From Methanofollis sp. UBA420 (GTDB taxonomy: Archaea > Halobacteriota > Methanomicrobia > Methanomicrobiales > Methanofollaceae): DNA of 64,000 nt. The notes under the pieces are model-generated. The model was not told the origin of the DNA. It searched no databases and saw only the letters and a list, made by a program, of their open reading frames with translations. The stretch's first letter is position 1; the number at the start of each line of letters is the position of its first letter. A program made the position numbers and the translations under genes. The stretch is from assembly GCF_002498315.1 (NCBI RefSeq), contig NZ_DAGX01000002.1:64808-128807 (forward strand), in the 5' to 3' direction. This document shows positions 43,822-51,966 of this stretch, piece by piece.

Positions 43822-44225
43822 TCACTGAATCAGCCCCAATCTCTTCTCTGATCTGGCGATGAAGTTCCTCTGAATCGTAAAGGTGACGCCGCGCTCATCC
43901 TCCGACCACTTCGGCGGCGGTAAACCGCGTTCATCACATGCCTTCCTGATCATCACACTGCCACGGCCTATCGTTTCCATCAATCCACGCAGATAAAGCA
44001 CATGGGCAAGATTTGGATTGCGCAGCACCTATATATGCCCGGAAATGAGGTTATCAGGCGTCACACCCACAGGAAACCTGCCTGCGCTCCAGATCTCCAG
44101 ACGATCCGGATAGATGTGAACAGCAATCCCCCGGGAAAATCACTGTAATCCCGGTGGACAAACGCATTCACCAGCACCTCCTTGATGGCGGACACCAGAT
44201 AGAGAGGCCTGTCCTGACCAGATAG
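43822..44225 (-). pseudogene. RecG-like/AlbA-HATPase-type regulator pseudogene
   Basis: Three consecutive frames rebuild the C-terminal half of the AlbA_2/HATPase_c_4 (RecG-like) family. They are SAIKEVLVNAFVHRDYSDFPG, then HIYPDRLEIWSAGRFPVGVTP, then LRNPNLAHVLYLRGLMETIGRGS to the stop at 43822. Frameshifts fall near 44135 (in a run of C/G) and 44030. The N-terminal AlbA_2 part and start are absent. Confidence 0.6.
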
Positions 44226-44295
44226 ACCACAATGGGGGCGGGTGAGATCCCGGAATCATTCTCCGCTCTTCACTAATTCTATCCCCTTACAGACC

Positions 44296-44811
44296 TCATC
44301 GGAGGTTTTCACCGCCTCTCCCTCTCATCCAGCCATGCACGCCCCGCGCCGTGGCCCGGTATCTCTGCTTGCCGCTTGTCGGCTTCTCCGGGAGAGTCAT
44401 CTCGACAAGCCCGGCATCAAGCAGGGGTCTCAGGACCTGGTCCCTGAACGTGGTGCGGTTCGTCCTGCCGGCAACCGCCAGGAGTTCGACCATGGACTGC
44501 TCCGTCATGCACGCACGCACGACCTCGGCACTCTTCTGATCGAGATCCATCTTGGTCCCATCTTGGTCCCATCTTGGTCCCATCTTGGTCCCGTCTTGGT
44601 CCCATCTTGGTCCCATCTTGGTCCCATCTTGGTCCCATCTTGGTCCCATCTTGGTCCCGTCTTGGTCCCATCCTGGTCCCATCCTGGTCCCATCCTGCTC
44701 TGGCCTCCACAGCACCTGGACAAACTGCCCCCCTTCCTGCCTGAAGGGGTTCCCTCTCCTGAGGTACCCCCGATAAAGACACACATAAATACTACAATCT
44801 GTCTCTTCCAC
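44296..44811 (-). CDS. Winged-helix tail of a RecG-like regulator, interrupted by a minisatellite (probably a fragment)
   Basis: The 171-codon frame ends in a clear winged-helix module (VVRACMTEQSMVELLAVAGR, RTTFRDQVLRPLLDAGLVEM, EKPTSGKQRYRATARG). This module normally closes the AlbA_2/HATPase RecG-like proteins, where it follows a GTK-type linker. Here the linker is expanded into 11-residue units (GTKMGPRWDQD) encoded by an 11-bp DNA repeat. The 40 residues before it hold only a fragment of the preceding domain (FVQVLWRPEQ). It is probably a remnant of a second copy of the neighbouring pseudogene. Translation from the ATG at 44811 cannot be excluded. Confidence 0.5.
   Translation of the reverse strand: MEETDCSIYVCLYRGYLRRGNPFRQEGGQFVQVLWRPEQDGTRMGPGWDQDGTKMGPRWDQDGTKMGPRWDQDGTKMGPRWDQDGTKMDLDQKSAEVVRACMTEQSMVELLAVAGRTNRTTFRDQVLRPLLDAGLVEMTLPEKPTSGKQRYRATARGVHGWMRGRGGENLR
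44548..44690. repeat. 11-bp minisatellite, 13 units
   Basis: CATCTTGGTCC is repeated 13 times head to tail, with rare changes (CGT for CAT in units 5 and 11; CATCCTGGTCC in units 12 and 13). A degenerate fourteenth unit follows. Because 11 is not a multiple of three, three units make 33 bases and the protein repeat is 11 residues. All three frames through it are open on the minus strand. Confidence 0.92.
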
Positions 44812-45001
44812 GGTGCGCTACTCTCCTTTATCTCCTGTGGGGCCCACCCTCTCCTCGGTGCGGTGCCGCCGGTCCCCCTGATGCGGCGGCGGCCCGCCCG
44901 GGAGTGTCGAAAAACATGAAATCGATATCTCAGGGCCTCCCCGTCTGCGAGGTCGGGGAGAGTACGGACAGACAGACACTGCACATATGTGAGGCGGCGG
45001 T

Positions 45002-45235
45002 ATGTCCAGGATAGACGGCAGCCTTCACGACTCCCCGTGCGCCAACACCGGACCTGGGACCGCCATACCGCCGTCGACCTGCGAGGAGATACACACCGTC
45101 GATCCGGTGCCCCTGTATCTCGTCCCACAGGTGGTGACGGCCTGGGTGAAGAGGCACGGCCGTGCGGTGAGCGAGGTGCACGTGAAGCGGGGCGGGCGGC
45201 ATATGTATGCCGTCTCGGTGGTGGTGCGGGAATGA
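45002..45235 (+). CDS. Small protein upstream of primase, unknown
   Basis: A 77-residue open frame whose C-terminal half (VPQVVTAWVKRHGRAVSEVHVKRGGRHMYAVSVVVRE) looks like a compact beta-alpha-beta fold. It overlaps the next gene by four bases (ATGA), which in turn overlaps the primase gene by four. The three genes thus form a tightly coupled unit. GAGGCGG lies shortly before the ATG. Confidence 0.6.
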   Translation: MSRIDGSLHDSPCANTGPGTAIPPSTCEEIHTVDPVPLYLVPQVVTAWVKRHGRAVSEVHVKRGGRHMYAVSVVVRE

Positions 45236-45531
45236 CCGCCACCCTCCGCCTCGGGTCTGACGACGCGGTCTACCTCCTCGTCGGCCGCAGGCGGTACCTG
45301 ATCGCCCCCGACGACCTCCGCCTCCTCCTCGTCCAGGGGAGGGCGGTGCCGGTGATGGGTGAGGAGGCCGTGATCGTGGGCCACGCGGCGGTGAACCCTG
45401 CCGGCCGTGCGGTGAAGGTCTTCACCGTCTCCGGCCACTTCATCGTGCCGCTCGTCTCGTTCCGCCGCGTCGCCACGGGCGAGGCCAGGTCGGCCCCGCT
45501 CTTCCCCCTCGTGCCGGAGGGGCGGCCGTGA
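45232..45531 (+). CDS. Small basic protein upstream of primase, unknown
   Basis: A 99-residue protein, beta-rich (YLLVGRRRYLIAPDDLRLLL, HFIVPLVSFRRV), without recognisable motifs. The start ATG at 45232 overlaps the previous stop, and the stop overlaps the GTG of the primase gene. A regulatory or plasmid-maintenance role is guessed from the coupling only. Confidence 0.6.
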   Translation: MTATLRLGSDDAVYLLVGRRRYLIAPDDLRLLLVQGRAVPVMGEEAVIVGHAAVNPAGRAVKVFTVSGHFIVPLVSFRRVATGEARSAPLFPLVPEGRP

Positions 45532-48260
45532 TCGCCGCCGCCCTTGCCGCCCTGTTTTCCGGCGGCGTGGTGGAGGTGCGGGCCCTCGCGGACTATGCGA
45601 CGCACTCGGGCTACTTCGACGACTTTGCGAAGTGTGCGGCGGCAGCCGAGGCCCTGGACGCCGACCCCGAGGTCCGCGGGATCTATGTCACCCTCAATGA
45701 GGTGGACCCGGCCCTCCTCGCCCGCCGGGCGAACAGGGTGAAGATGCGGCTTTCGCGGAGCGACGCGACCACCTCGGACGCCGACATCCTCCGCCGCCGC
45801 TGGTTGCCCATCGACCTCGACCCTGTGCGGCCGAGCGGGGTGTCGTCGACCGAGGAGGAGCATGCCGCGGCCCTCAGGCGGGCGGACGCGATCGCCCTCT
45901 GGCTCGACGAACAGGGGTTTTCAAGACCAATCCGCGCCGACTCCGGGAACGGGGCCCACCTCCTCTACGGAATCGACCTCGCGAACGACGACGAGGCGAC
46001 GGCCCTCGTCAAGGGCGTGCTCGCCACCCTCGACGCCCTTTTCTCCGACGAGACAGTCACCGTCGACACGGCGAACTCCAACGCCGCACGGATCTGGAAA
46101 CTCTACGGCACCTGCTCGCGGAAGGGGGACACCACTCGCGAGCGTCCCCACCGGCGGGCGAAGGTCCTCTCGGTGCCTGAGGAGAGGGAGATCGTCCCTG
46201 CCGAGAAACTCCGACAGATCGCCACCCGCCTCCCGGTCGAGGCCCCGCCGGCGCCGAAGGGCGGGACGATCGACCTCGCCGCGTGGCTCCGCGAGCACGG
46301 CCTCGCCGTCCGCACCACCAAACCCTGGCAGGGCGGCACCCTCCACGTCCTAGAGGACTGCCCCTTCTCGACCGCCCACCGCGACGGCGCCTTCGCCGTC
46401 CAGTTCCCGAGCGGTGCGGTCTACGCCGGCTGCCACCACGCCTCCTGCGGCGGCGGGGTGCAGAGGTGGCCCGAGTTGCGGGCCATGCACGAACCGAAGA
46501 AGAAGAGGGAGGAGGTGCCGCCGCCGAAACCTCCATCACCGGCATACCGCGAGAAGGCCCTCGCCATCCTCACCCACGGCGACCCCCTCGCCTTCCTCCT
46601 CGACACCTTCACCCGCGAGCATGTCGGCGACCGCACCGTCGCCGAGTGCCTGGTCATGTCCCTCGCCTCCCAATCCGTCGAGAACACGAACGGGTTGCAC
46701 GTCTCCGTCTCCGGGAACTCCGGCAAGGGCAAGAGCCATGCCTGCACCACCATGCTCAGGCAGGTCCCCGCGGCCTACCGCCTCGCCGGTACGGTGAGCA
46801 ACAAGGCCCTCTACTACCACGACGACCTCTGCCCAGGCACCGTCTTCCTCTTTGACGACGTCTCCCTCTCCGACGACCTCCAGGAAGTCCTCAAAAGCGC
46901 AACGGCGAACTTCAGGGAGAGGATCGAGCACCACACCGTCACCGCAGACAGAAAACTCCAGGTCTGCCGGATACCGGAGAGGTGCGTCTGGTGGCTCGCA
47001 AGGGTCGAGGACCCGGGCGACGACCAGGTGATGAACCGCATGCTCACCGTCTGGATCGACGACTCGGCCGAGCAGGACGAGCGTGTCCTCAGGCACATGA
47101 AAGAGAAGGAAGCCAGAGAGGACGACGGCGACGACGAGGACCCGGCCCTCCCGGTCTGCCGGGCCATCTGGGAGATTCTCAAAGAGGAACGTCTCCACGT
47201 CTCCATCCCGTACGCGGAGAGGGTGCACTTCTCCGCCACCACGAACCGCCGGAACCCGGGCATGCTCTTCGACCTCATCAAGGCCTGTGCCCTCCTCCAC
47301 CGCTTCCAGAGGGAGACATACGACGGCGGCATCAGGGCCGACAGGTCTGACTTCGCCGCCGCCGCCCGGATCTACGCCGCCATCAACGGCGAGTCGGGCG
47401 GGCAGGAGACAAAACTCACGAAGAACGAATCCGCCGCCCTGGCGACTGTCGAAACAATGGGGTGGGAGCAGTTCACGGTCCGCATGCTTCAGGACGCCCT
47501 CGGCCTCTCATACCACCAGACCCGCCGCATCCTCCACGGCTACAACAACGGCGGCACCACCTACTCCGGCCTCCTGGAGAAGTGCCCGGCCATCGGGTTT
47601 GTGGACACGACCATCTCCGAGGACGCCGGCGGTTACCTGGTCCGCCGGCGCGAGCACCAGTTCTCCTTCAACAGGGAGGTCTACCGGCGGTGGGCGACGG
47701 GCGCTCAGGTCTGGACAGACCCCGACCCCCCGGACGATGATGGCACTTTTGCACCCCGTGTGCACCGAAGTTGCACGGAAAAAGTGCAAAGAGCGGGAAC
47801 GGAAGACCGGGTTCGGAATGACTATTCTAGAGAGAGAAGAGAGATCTCTCTCTCTCATAGTACTCTATTGCACCAAAAAGGAGACACACACAGCACAGGG
47901 GATCTCTCCGGGTCTGCGGGTGACTGTGTGTGTGATCTGTGCCAGAGTGCAAACGATCGGGAAGATGGGGGTGAAAGGGCCGGGATGTTTAATCCCGATT
48001 CAAAAATTCCCCCGTTTGGTGGCATTTTCAAAGTGCAGGCCCGTGCAATCGGGTGCACAGGTGCAAACAAGACTGTCCCTCTCCCGGGCGTGCTGAAGCA
48101 CACCGAGTTCACGCGGACGAAGACCGACCTCGGGCGGTGCAGCGTGTGCGGCGAGGGGAGGGCGGTGTTCCGCTCCGGCGACGGGCGGGCGAGACTCTGC
48201 GAGAGGTGCTACGCCCGGTTGGTGCGGGGGTGGAATGAGAAGAAGGGTTTGGGCAGGTGA
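45528..48260 (+). CDS. Primase-helicase replication protein of plasmid/virus type
   Basis: A 910-residue replication protein. The N-terminal about 220 residues resemble an archaeo-eukaryotic primase/primpol fold (LPIDLDPVR, then IRADSGNGAHLLYGIDL). A zinc-type block follows (EDCPFSTAHRDG and GCHHASCGGG). Residues about 385-600 are a P-loop ATPase (SGNSGKGKSH, TVFLFDDVSL). A winged-helix region is at about 640-700. The last 150 residues include a low-complexity linker and a closing zinc finger (CSVCGEG and CERCYAR). The GTG start overlaps the upstream stop. Such genes are typical of integrated plasmids in methanogens. The linker DNA near 47.8-48.0 kb is distinctly A+T-richer than the rest of the gene. 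Confidence 0.75.
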   Translation: MIAAALAALFSGGVVEVRALADYATHSGYFDDFAKCAAAAEALDADPEVRGIYVTLNEVDPALLARRANRVKMRLSRSDATTSDADILRRRWLPIDLDPVRPSGVSSTEEEHAAALRRADAIALWLDEQGFSRPIRADSGNGAHLLYGIDLANDDEATALVKGVLATLDALFSDETVTVDTANSNAARIWKLYGTCSRKGDTTRERPHRRAKVLSVPEEREIVPAEKLRQIATRLPVEAPPAPKGGTIDLAAWLREHGLAVRTTKPWQGGTLHVLEDCPFSTAHRDGAFAVQFPSGAVYAGCHHASCGGGVQRWPELRAMHEPKKKREEVPPPKPPSPAYREKALAILTHGDPLAFLLDTFTREHVGDRTVAECLVMSLASQSVENTNGLHVSVSGNSGKGKSHACTTMLRQVPAAYRLAGTVSNKALYYHDDLCPGTVFLFDDVSLSDDLQEVLKSATANFRERIEHHTVTADRKLQVCRIPERCVWWLARVEDPGDDQVMNRMLTVWIDDSAEQDERVLRHMKEKEAREDDGDDEDPALPVCRAIWEILKEERLHVSIPYAERVHFSATTNRRNPGMLFDLIKACALLHRFQRETYDGGIRADRSDFAAAARIYAAINGESGGQETKLTKNESAALATVETMGWEQFTVRMLQDALGLSYHQTRRILHGYNNGGTTYSGLLEKCPAIGFVDTTISEDAGGYLVRRREHQFSFNREVYRRWATGAQVWTDPDPPDDDGTFAPRVHRSCTEKVQRAGTEDRVRNDYSRERREISLSHSTLLHQKGDTHSTGDLSGSAGDCVCDLCQSANDREDGGERAGMFNPDSKIPPFGGIFKVQARAIGCTGANKTVPLPGVLKHTEFTRTKTDLGRCSVCGEGRAVFRSGDGRARLCERCYARLVRGWNEKKGLGR
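47838..47851. repeat. GA/TC palindrome inside the primase gene
   Basis: AGAGAGATCTCTCT is a perfect 14-bp palindrome within a longer run of alternating GA and TC. It lies in the A+T-richer linker-coding part of the primase gene. It may be only simple-sequence drift. Confidence 0.4.
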
Positions 48261-48376
48261 TCCCCCCCAGACGCCGGCGGTCGTGAGGGGGAACGCGGGA
48301 AGTTAAAGATCCTTTGAACAGAAAATATTGAAAAAAAATTGATTAAATAGGGCAAAACTTCGAGAGACCGGCTGTC

Positions 48377-49543
48377 TCACCCCTCCCCTGTCTCATACCG
48401 GCACTCTTCCTCCTCGGCCACGCCTGCCTGAGGAGCGACCACTTCCCCGACTCCCTCCCGCACCACGACCTCCCGCGTCCTCCCCCTCCCCGGCCGCACG
48501 TACAGGTCCACCAGTCGTAAGGTCTCCAGTTTCCGCAACCTCTCGGAGAATGCCGCATACCCCATCTCCCCGCAGAGGCGGTCATAGACCCGCCCGGCGA
48601 TTGCCGACCCGCCTTCCCTCTCCTCTCTCAGGACGGCGTGGAGCACCGCCCTCTCCCCGGCCGTGAGCGCCTCCACCGCCATCGCCACATGCAGGTGCCG
48701 GGAGACGGCAAAGGCCGAGAGCACGTCCCCGGCCGTCACCCTGGTCCTGGCCTCCCTCTCGGCGTGGAGCACCGCCCTTTTCACGACGTCCAGGCCGACC
48801 CGGAGGTCGCCAGAGGCCATCGTCCTCTCGACGACGAGGTCGAGGACGGCGGGCGGGACGACGCCGGGGTACACCCCGGCCTTCACCCTGTCTGCAAGGA
48901 TGCCCCGCACCTCCGCCGCGGTGTACGGCGGGAAGAGGACCTCCGAGGCCTGGAGGACCGAGAGGGTGGAGGGGCCGAGGACGCGGGAGAGGTCGGCCTC
49001 AGGGGTGGAGAGGGTGAGGACGACGCCGGTCCGCACCCCCGGCCAGGCCTCGTGCATCCTGAGGAGGGGGGCGAGGACGCTGTCCAGGGTGCCGTCGGCG
49101 ATGAGCCGGGTGACGTCGTCCAGGCAGACGACGAGGACCGCTCCCCTCTCCGCGAGGGCATGGGCGACCCCGGCCATCACCCGCACATTCGAGACGCCCG
49201 ACGGCGGGGGCAGGTGGCCGGAGAGGGCGAGGAAGATCCGGGAGAGGACGGCGTACTCCGTCCTCTCGGTCTGGCAGGAGACGAGGACCGGGACGACCGC
49301 CTGCGTCATCTCCTCGATCTCGGCGAAGAGGAGCCTGACCGCGGTGGTCTTCCCTGTGCCGGGGATGCCGCGGAGCACGGTGTTCAGGGGGCTGGCCCCG
49401 TAGGAGAGGGCGGGCCGCAGGGCGAAGGCGAGGTCTTCGAGTTGTGTGTCGCGGTAGTTGAAGACCTCGGGGAGGTGGGTGATCTCGAAGAGGGCGGGGT
49501 CGCGAAAGAGGGTCTGGTCGCTCATGAGGGGGCGGTGTGTCAT
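48377..49543 (-). CDS. Orc1/Cdc6-type replication initiator
   Basis: A 388-residue AAA+ protein with the ORC1/Cdc6 layout: NYRDTQLEDLAFALRPAL at the N-terminus, Walker A GIPGTGKTTA, Walker B VVCLDDVTRL, the sensor regions, a lid domain with GLDVVKRAVLHAE, and a C-terminal winged helix (about 285-375). The ATG at 49543 lies about 25 bases after TATA-like CCATATACC, so a leaderless start is likely; a second ATG is six codons in. It is convergent with the primase gene. It may initiate replication of an integrated element or of the chromosome. No origin recognition boxes were found nearby. Confidence 0.85.
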   Translation of the reverse strand: MTHRPLMSDQTLFRDPALFEITHLPEVFNYRDTQLEDLAFALRPALSYGASPLNTVLRGIPGTGKTTAVRLLFAEIEEMTQAVVPVLVSCQTERTEYAVLSRIFLALSGHLPPPSGVSNVRVMAGVAHALAERGAVLVVCLDDVTRLIADGTLDSVLAPLLRMHEAWPGVRTGVVLTLSTPEADLSRVLGPSTLSVLQASEVLFPPYTAAEVRGILADRVKAGVYPGVVPPAVLDLVVERTMASGDLRVGLDVVKRAVLHAEREARTRVTAGDVLSAFAVSRHLHVAMAVEALTAGERAVLHAVLREEREGGSAIAGRVYDRLCGEMGYAAFSERLRKLETLRLVDLYVRPGRGRTREVVVREGVGEVVAPQAGVAEEEECRYETGEG

Positions 49544-49645
49544 GGGTGAGGGGTGGCGGCCGGGGTATATGGATGTGGGGCGTGTGAGCGGGGCGAATGT
49601 GAAAGAGACGCCGCCCCCGCTCAGGAGATACGGCCGGCTGCAGGA

Positions 49646-49840
49646 TCATACCCGGAAGAGGACGACGATGAGCACGGCCAGGACGAACCCGGTGATGCAG
49701 GTGAACTTCCAGTCATGCTCTTTCAGGGAAAAATAGAGCGTCGAGGCGAGCACACGGGCGAAGCAGGGCAATAGCGCTGTAGAGAATCGAGTGCGGCCGT
49801 GAGAAGGGGAGAGGCCGGGGTCCGATCTCCGCCTCGCCAT
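49646..49840 (-). CDS. Possible small tail-anchored membrane protein
   Basis: A 64-residue frame from an ATG at 49840 (an upstream start at 49873 would overlap the neighbouring gene). It has an Arg-rich N-terminus and a C-terminal hydrophobic helix (FTCITGFVLAVLIVVLF) followed by Arg-Val. No ribosome site is obvious. The real presence of this protein is uncertain. Confidence 0.4.
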   Translation of the reverse strand: MARRRSDPGLSPSHGRTRFSTALLPCFARVLASTLYFSLKEHDWKFTCITGFVLAVLIVVLFRV

Positions 49841-49857
49841 GAAGGTTCGATAGGGAG

Positions 49858-50262
49858 TTATTTCCACTCCCACATCCTGTCGATGACCGTTCCGTCGTGA
49901 GCGATCTCGATCTCAAAAAGCACGGCCACGTCGTTGAGGCGGCTCAGAGCGATCCCGGACGTTTGAAGGTACCGTGCCCCCCGCAGGCTCCAGCCCGGCC
50001 CTTTTGCCGGCACGCTGATCCCGGCCCCCTCAAGCATTGCCGTCTCTCCCTTTTCGGTCGTCAGGATGCCGTGGCCCTTCCCCATCACTCCTCCCTGGGG
50101 CCGCTCTTTCGACCAGAATGTGGCAATCAATGTCACCTCTGTACCGAGCAGCACTCCTTTCGACTCCATGGTCCTCTCGACCTTCGGACCCCAGCCATAA
50201 TGGTGGGAGATACGCTGCCCCACCACCTTTCCTTTCAATTCGCCGATCATCTCTCCGAGCAT
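49858..50262 (-). CDS. Conserved-looking hypothetical protein
   Basis: A 134-residue soluble protein, mostly beta-strands, with a repeated pattern of Gly-rich turns (VERTMESKGVLLGTEVTLIATF, MGKGHGILTTEKGETAML). It ends in VIDRMWEWK. No known motif. It resembles small lipocalin-like or beta-barrel single-domain proteins, but this is only from its strand pattern. Confidence 0.6.
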   Translation of the reverse strand: MLGEMIGELKGKVVGQRISHHYGWGPKVERTMESKGVLLGTEVTLIATFWSKERPQGGVMGKGHGILTTEKGETAMLEGAGISVPAKGPGWSLRGARYLQTSGIALSRLNDVAVLFEIEIAHDGTVIDRMWEWK

Positions 50263-50427
50263 ATGGATCGCCCTGCGTCCTGATCACCGCCTCAATGATA
50301 AAAGTATCCCGGCCGCGGGAGATGTGCCGCCGATCTCCGGGAGGGCACGGAACCGATGGTGAGCACAGGAAGGGAGGCGATGTCGCCGTTCGCCCGGAAC
50401 CGGTTCACCCGCCGGAATTCCGTAGTA

Positions 50428-50436
50428 TTTTATATG
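50428..50436 (+). promoter_or_regulatory. TATA-like box before the P-type ATPase relic
   Basis: TTTATATGG lies 32-40 bases before the ATG at 50468, the right distance for an archaeal promoter with a short leader. The promoter may therefore still be active although the gene is broken. Confidence 0.4.
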
Positions 50437-50467
50437 GCGTGGTTTGAAGAGTGGGCCGGGGGGCGTC

Positions 50468-51450
50468 ATGGCCGGGCAGACGATCACGACCGAAGAGGCA
50501 AAGGAAAAATCCGTCGATGAGGTATTCGAGATCCTCTCAGCCGGGCGGGACGGTCTGACGCAATCCGAGGCCGAAGACCGTGTCCTGACCGGGGAATCGC
50601 TGCCGGTCGAAAAACAGGTCTCGGACGTCGGCTATGCCGGCTCCATCGCGAAACAGAGTGAAATGACCGCGGTGGTGGTGTCCACCGGACTGAACACGTT
50701 CTTCGGCAAAACCGCCCGGCTCGCCGAAGAGGCGGTGACGGTCAGCCATTTCCAGAAAGCCGTGATAAAAATCGGGGACTATCTCATCGTCCTGGCAATC
50801 GCCCTGGTCTCCATCACCTTCATCGTCTCGATCGTCCGTCACGAGGACCTGCTGAACACGCTCCAGTTCGCGCTCGTCCTGATCGTGGCGGCGATTCCTG
50901 CGGCAATGCCGGCCGTCCTGTCCATCACCATGGCCGTCGGGGCCGTGGCACTCGCCAGAAAAGAGGCCATCGTCAGCAAACTCGTCGCCATCGAGGAGAT
51001 GGCCGGGGTGGACGTGCTCTGTTCGGACAAGACCGGGACGATAACTGAGAACAGCCTCACCCTCTCCGACGTCGTGCCGTTCGGAGGGGCCGGGAAGAGG
51101 ACGTGCTGCTGGACGCCCTCCTCGCATCCAGGGAGGAGGACCAGGACCCCATCGACATGGCGATCATCACCTCCGGGCAGGCCGGCGGCCTGCAGGAAAA
51201 GACCGCCGCGTTCAGCGTCGTCAATTTCAAGCCCTTCGACCCGGTCGTCAAGCGCACCGAGGCCACCATCGAGGATGCGGACGGAAAACGCTTCAGGGTG
51301 GCAAAGGGTGCACCGCAGGTGATCCTGGACCTTGCCGGAGGGAGCAGGGACCTCAAAGAGCAGATCGATCGCCTTTGCGAAAAAAGGGTTCCGCATGCTC
51401 GGCGTGGCGAGGAGCAGCGGGAACGGCGCCTGGACTCATTGGTACTTCTG
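50468..51450 (+). pseudogene. Plasma-membrane-type (P3) H+-ATPase pseudogene
   Basis: The first frame begins as a P-type ATPase (SVDEVFEILSAGRDGLTQSEAEDR). It jumps directly to LTGESLPVEK, so the early membrane helices and part of the actuator domain are deleted. It then runs through helices 3-4 and the phosphorylation motif CSDKTGTIT. Near 51095 the frame shifts (continuing ALLASREEDQDPIDMAI, FDPVVKRTEATI, KGAPQVILDL) and near 51380 it shifts again (FAKKGFRMLGVAR). After this the C-terminal half with helices 5-10 is missing. It clearly cannot make a working pump. Confidence 0.8.
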
Positions 51451-51483
51451 CACCGCCCAGGAGAGCCTGAATTATGCGCTGAT

Positions 51484-51690
51484 ATGGTCGAGATCCTCTT
51501 CATGCTCCGGGTGAGCGAGAGGTTTTGCTGCACCGATTCTTTCGCCTGCCGCCTCAGGTGCCACGCCGCAAACGGAGAGGTCTTCTCCGTCGCCTTCACC
51601 CGTACCTCCGTGCGGGTCTCCGCGTACGAGGACGATGCCCTCCTCGCCGCGGTCGAGACCTGGGCCGACGGCATGCCGGCGTTGAACTGA
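51484..51690 (+). CDS. Short hypothetical protein after the ATPase relic
   Basis: A 68-residue frame starting MVEILFMLRVSERFCC and ending ALLAAVETWADGMPALN. Its amino-acid pattern (RLRCHAANGEVFSVAFTRTSVRV) looks coding and G+C matches host genes. It begins where similarity to the P-type ATPase stops. No function recognised. Confidence 0.45.
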   Translation: MVEILFMLRVSERFCCTDSFACRLRCHAANGEVFSVAFTRTSVRVSAYEDDALLAAVETWADGMPALN

Positions 51691-51738
51691 GAGGGGGACT
51701 TTCTCCCTCTCCTCTCCTTGCCCTGTCGATAAAGGCCT

Positions 51739-51758
51739 TAATCATGATTAGTACTAAT
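51739..51758. promoter_or_regulatory. Overlapping palindromes with TAATC half-sites
   Basis: TAATCATGATTA (51739-51750) and ATTAGTACTAAT (51747-51758) are both perfect 12-bp palindromes sharing four bases. They give three half-sites in alternating orientation. They lie in the 276-bp gap before the low-G+C glycan cluster. This is operator-like, or an element end. Confidence 0.4.
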
Positions 51759-51966
51759 CGAAAGTAGTGATACGAAGTGTGTCTGGTGGATTTCAGGTGC
51801 ATCCATTCTGGAGAACTCATCATGAGACTATTGGCTCAGCAGTTCTACCGGATCAGAATTTCGAGGATCCGATGACAAACAGATAGTATGGAATAATCAT
51901 GAGGTATGATGATATGATGTACAGAAGGGCGCGTTAAGCAGAGGCCTTTCTACCAAGGGCCAGAAG

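Noticed and set aside
44548..44690. CRISPR array
   Set aside because: The 11-bp units are contiguous with no spacers and no cas genes are near.
44242..44919. Plus-strand ORF across the minisatellite
   Set aside because: The repeat is open in several frames by chance; the recognisable winged-helix sequence is on the minus strand.
48261..48376. A+T-rich gap between primase and Orc1/Cdc6 genes as a replication origin
   Set aside because: No repeated origin-recognition-box-like motif or iteron could be seen; the A+T stretch may simply be terminator sequence of the two converging genes.
51934..51963. GGCCTTT/AAGGGCC inverted repeat just before the kinase-like gene as terminator
   Set aside because: The arms match imperfectly and no T-run follows on either strand.
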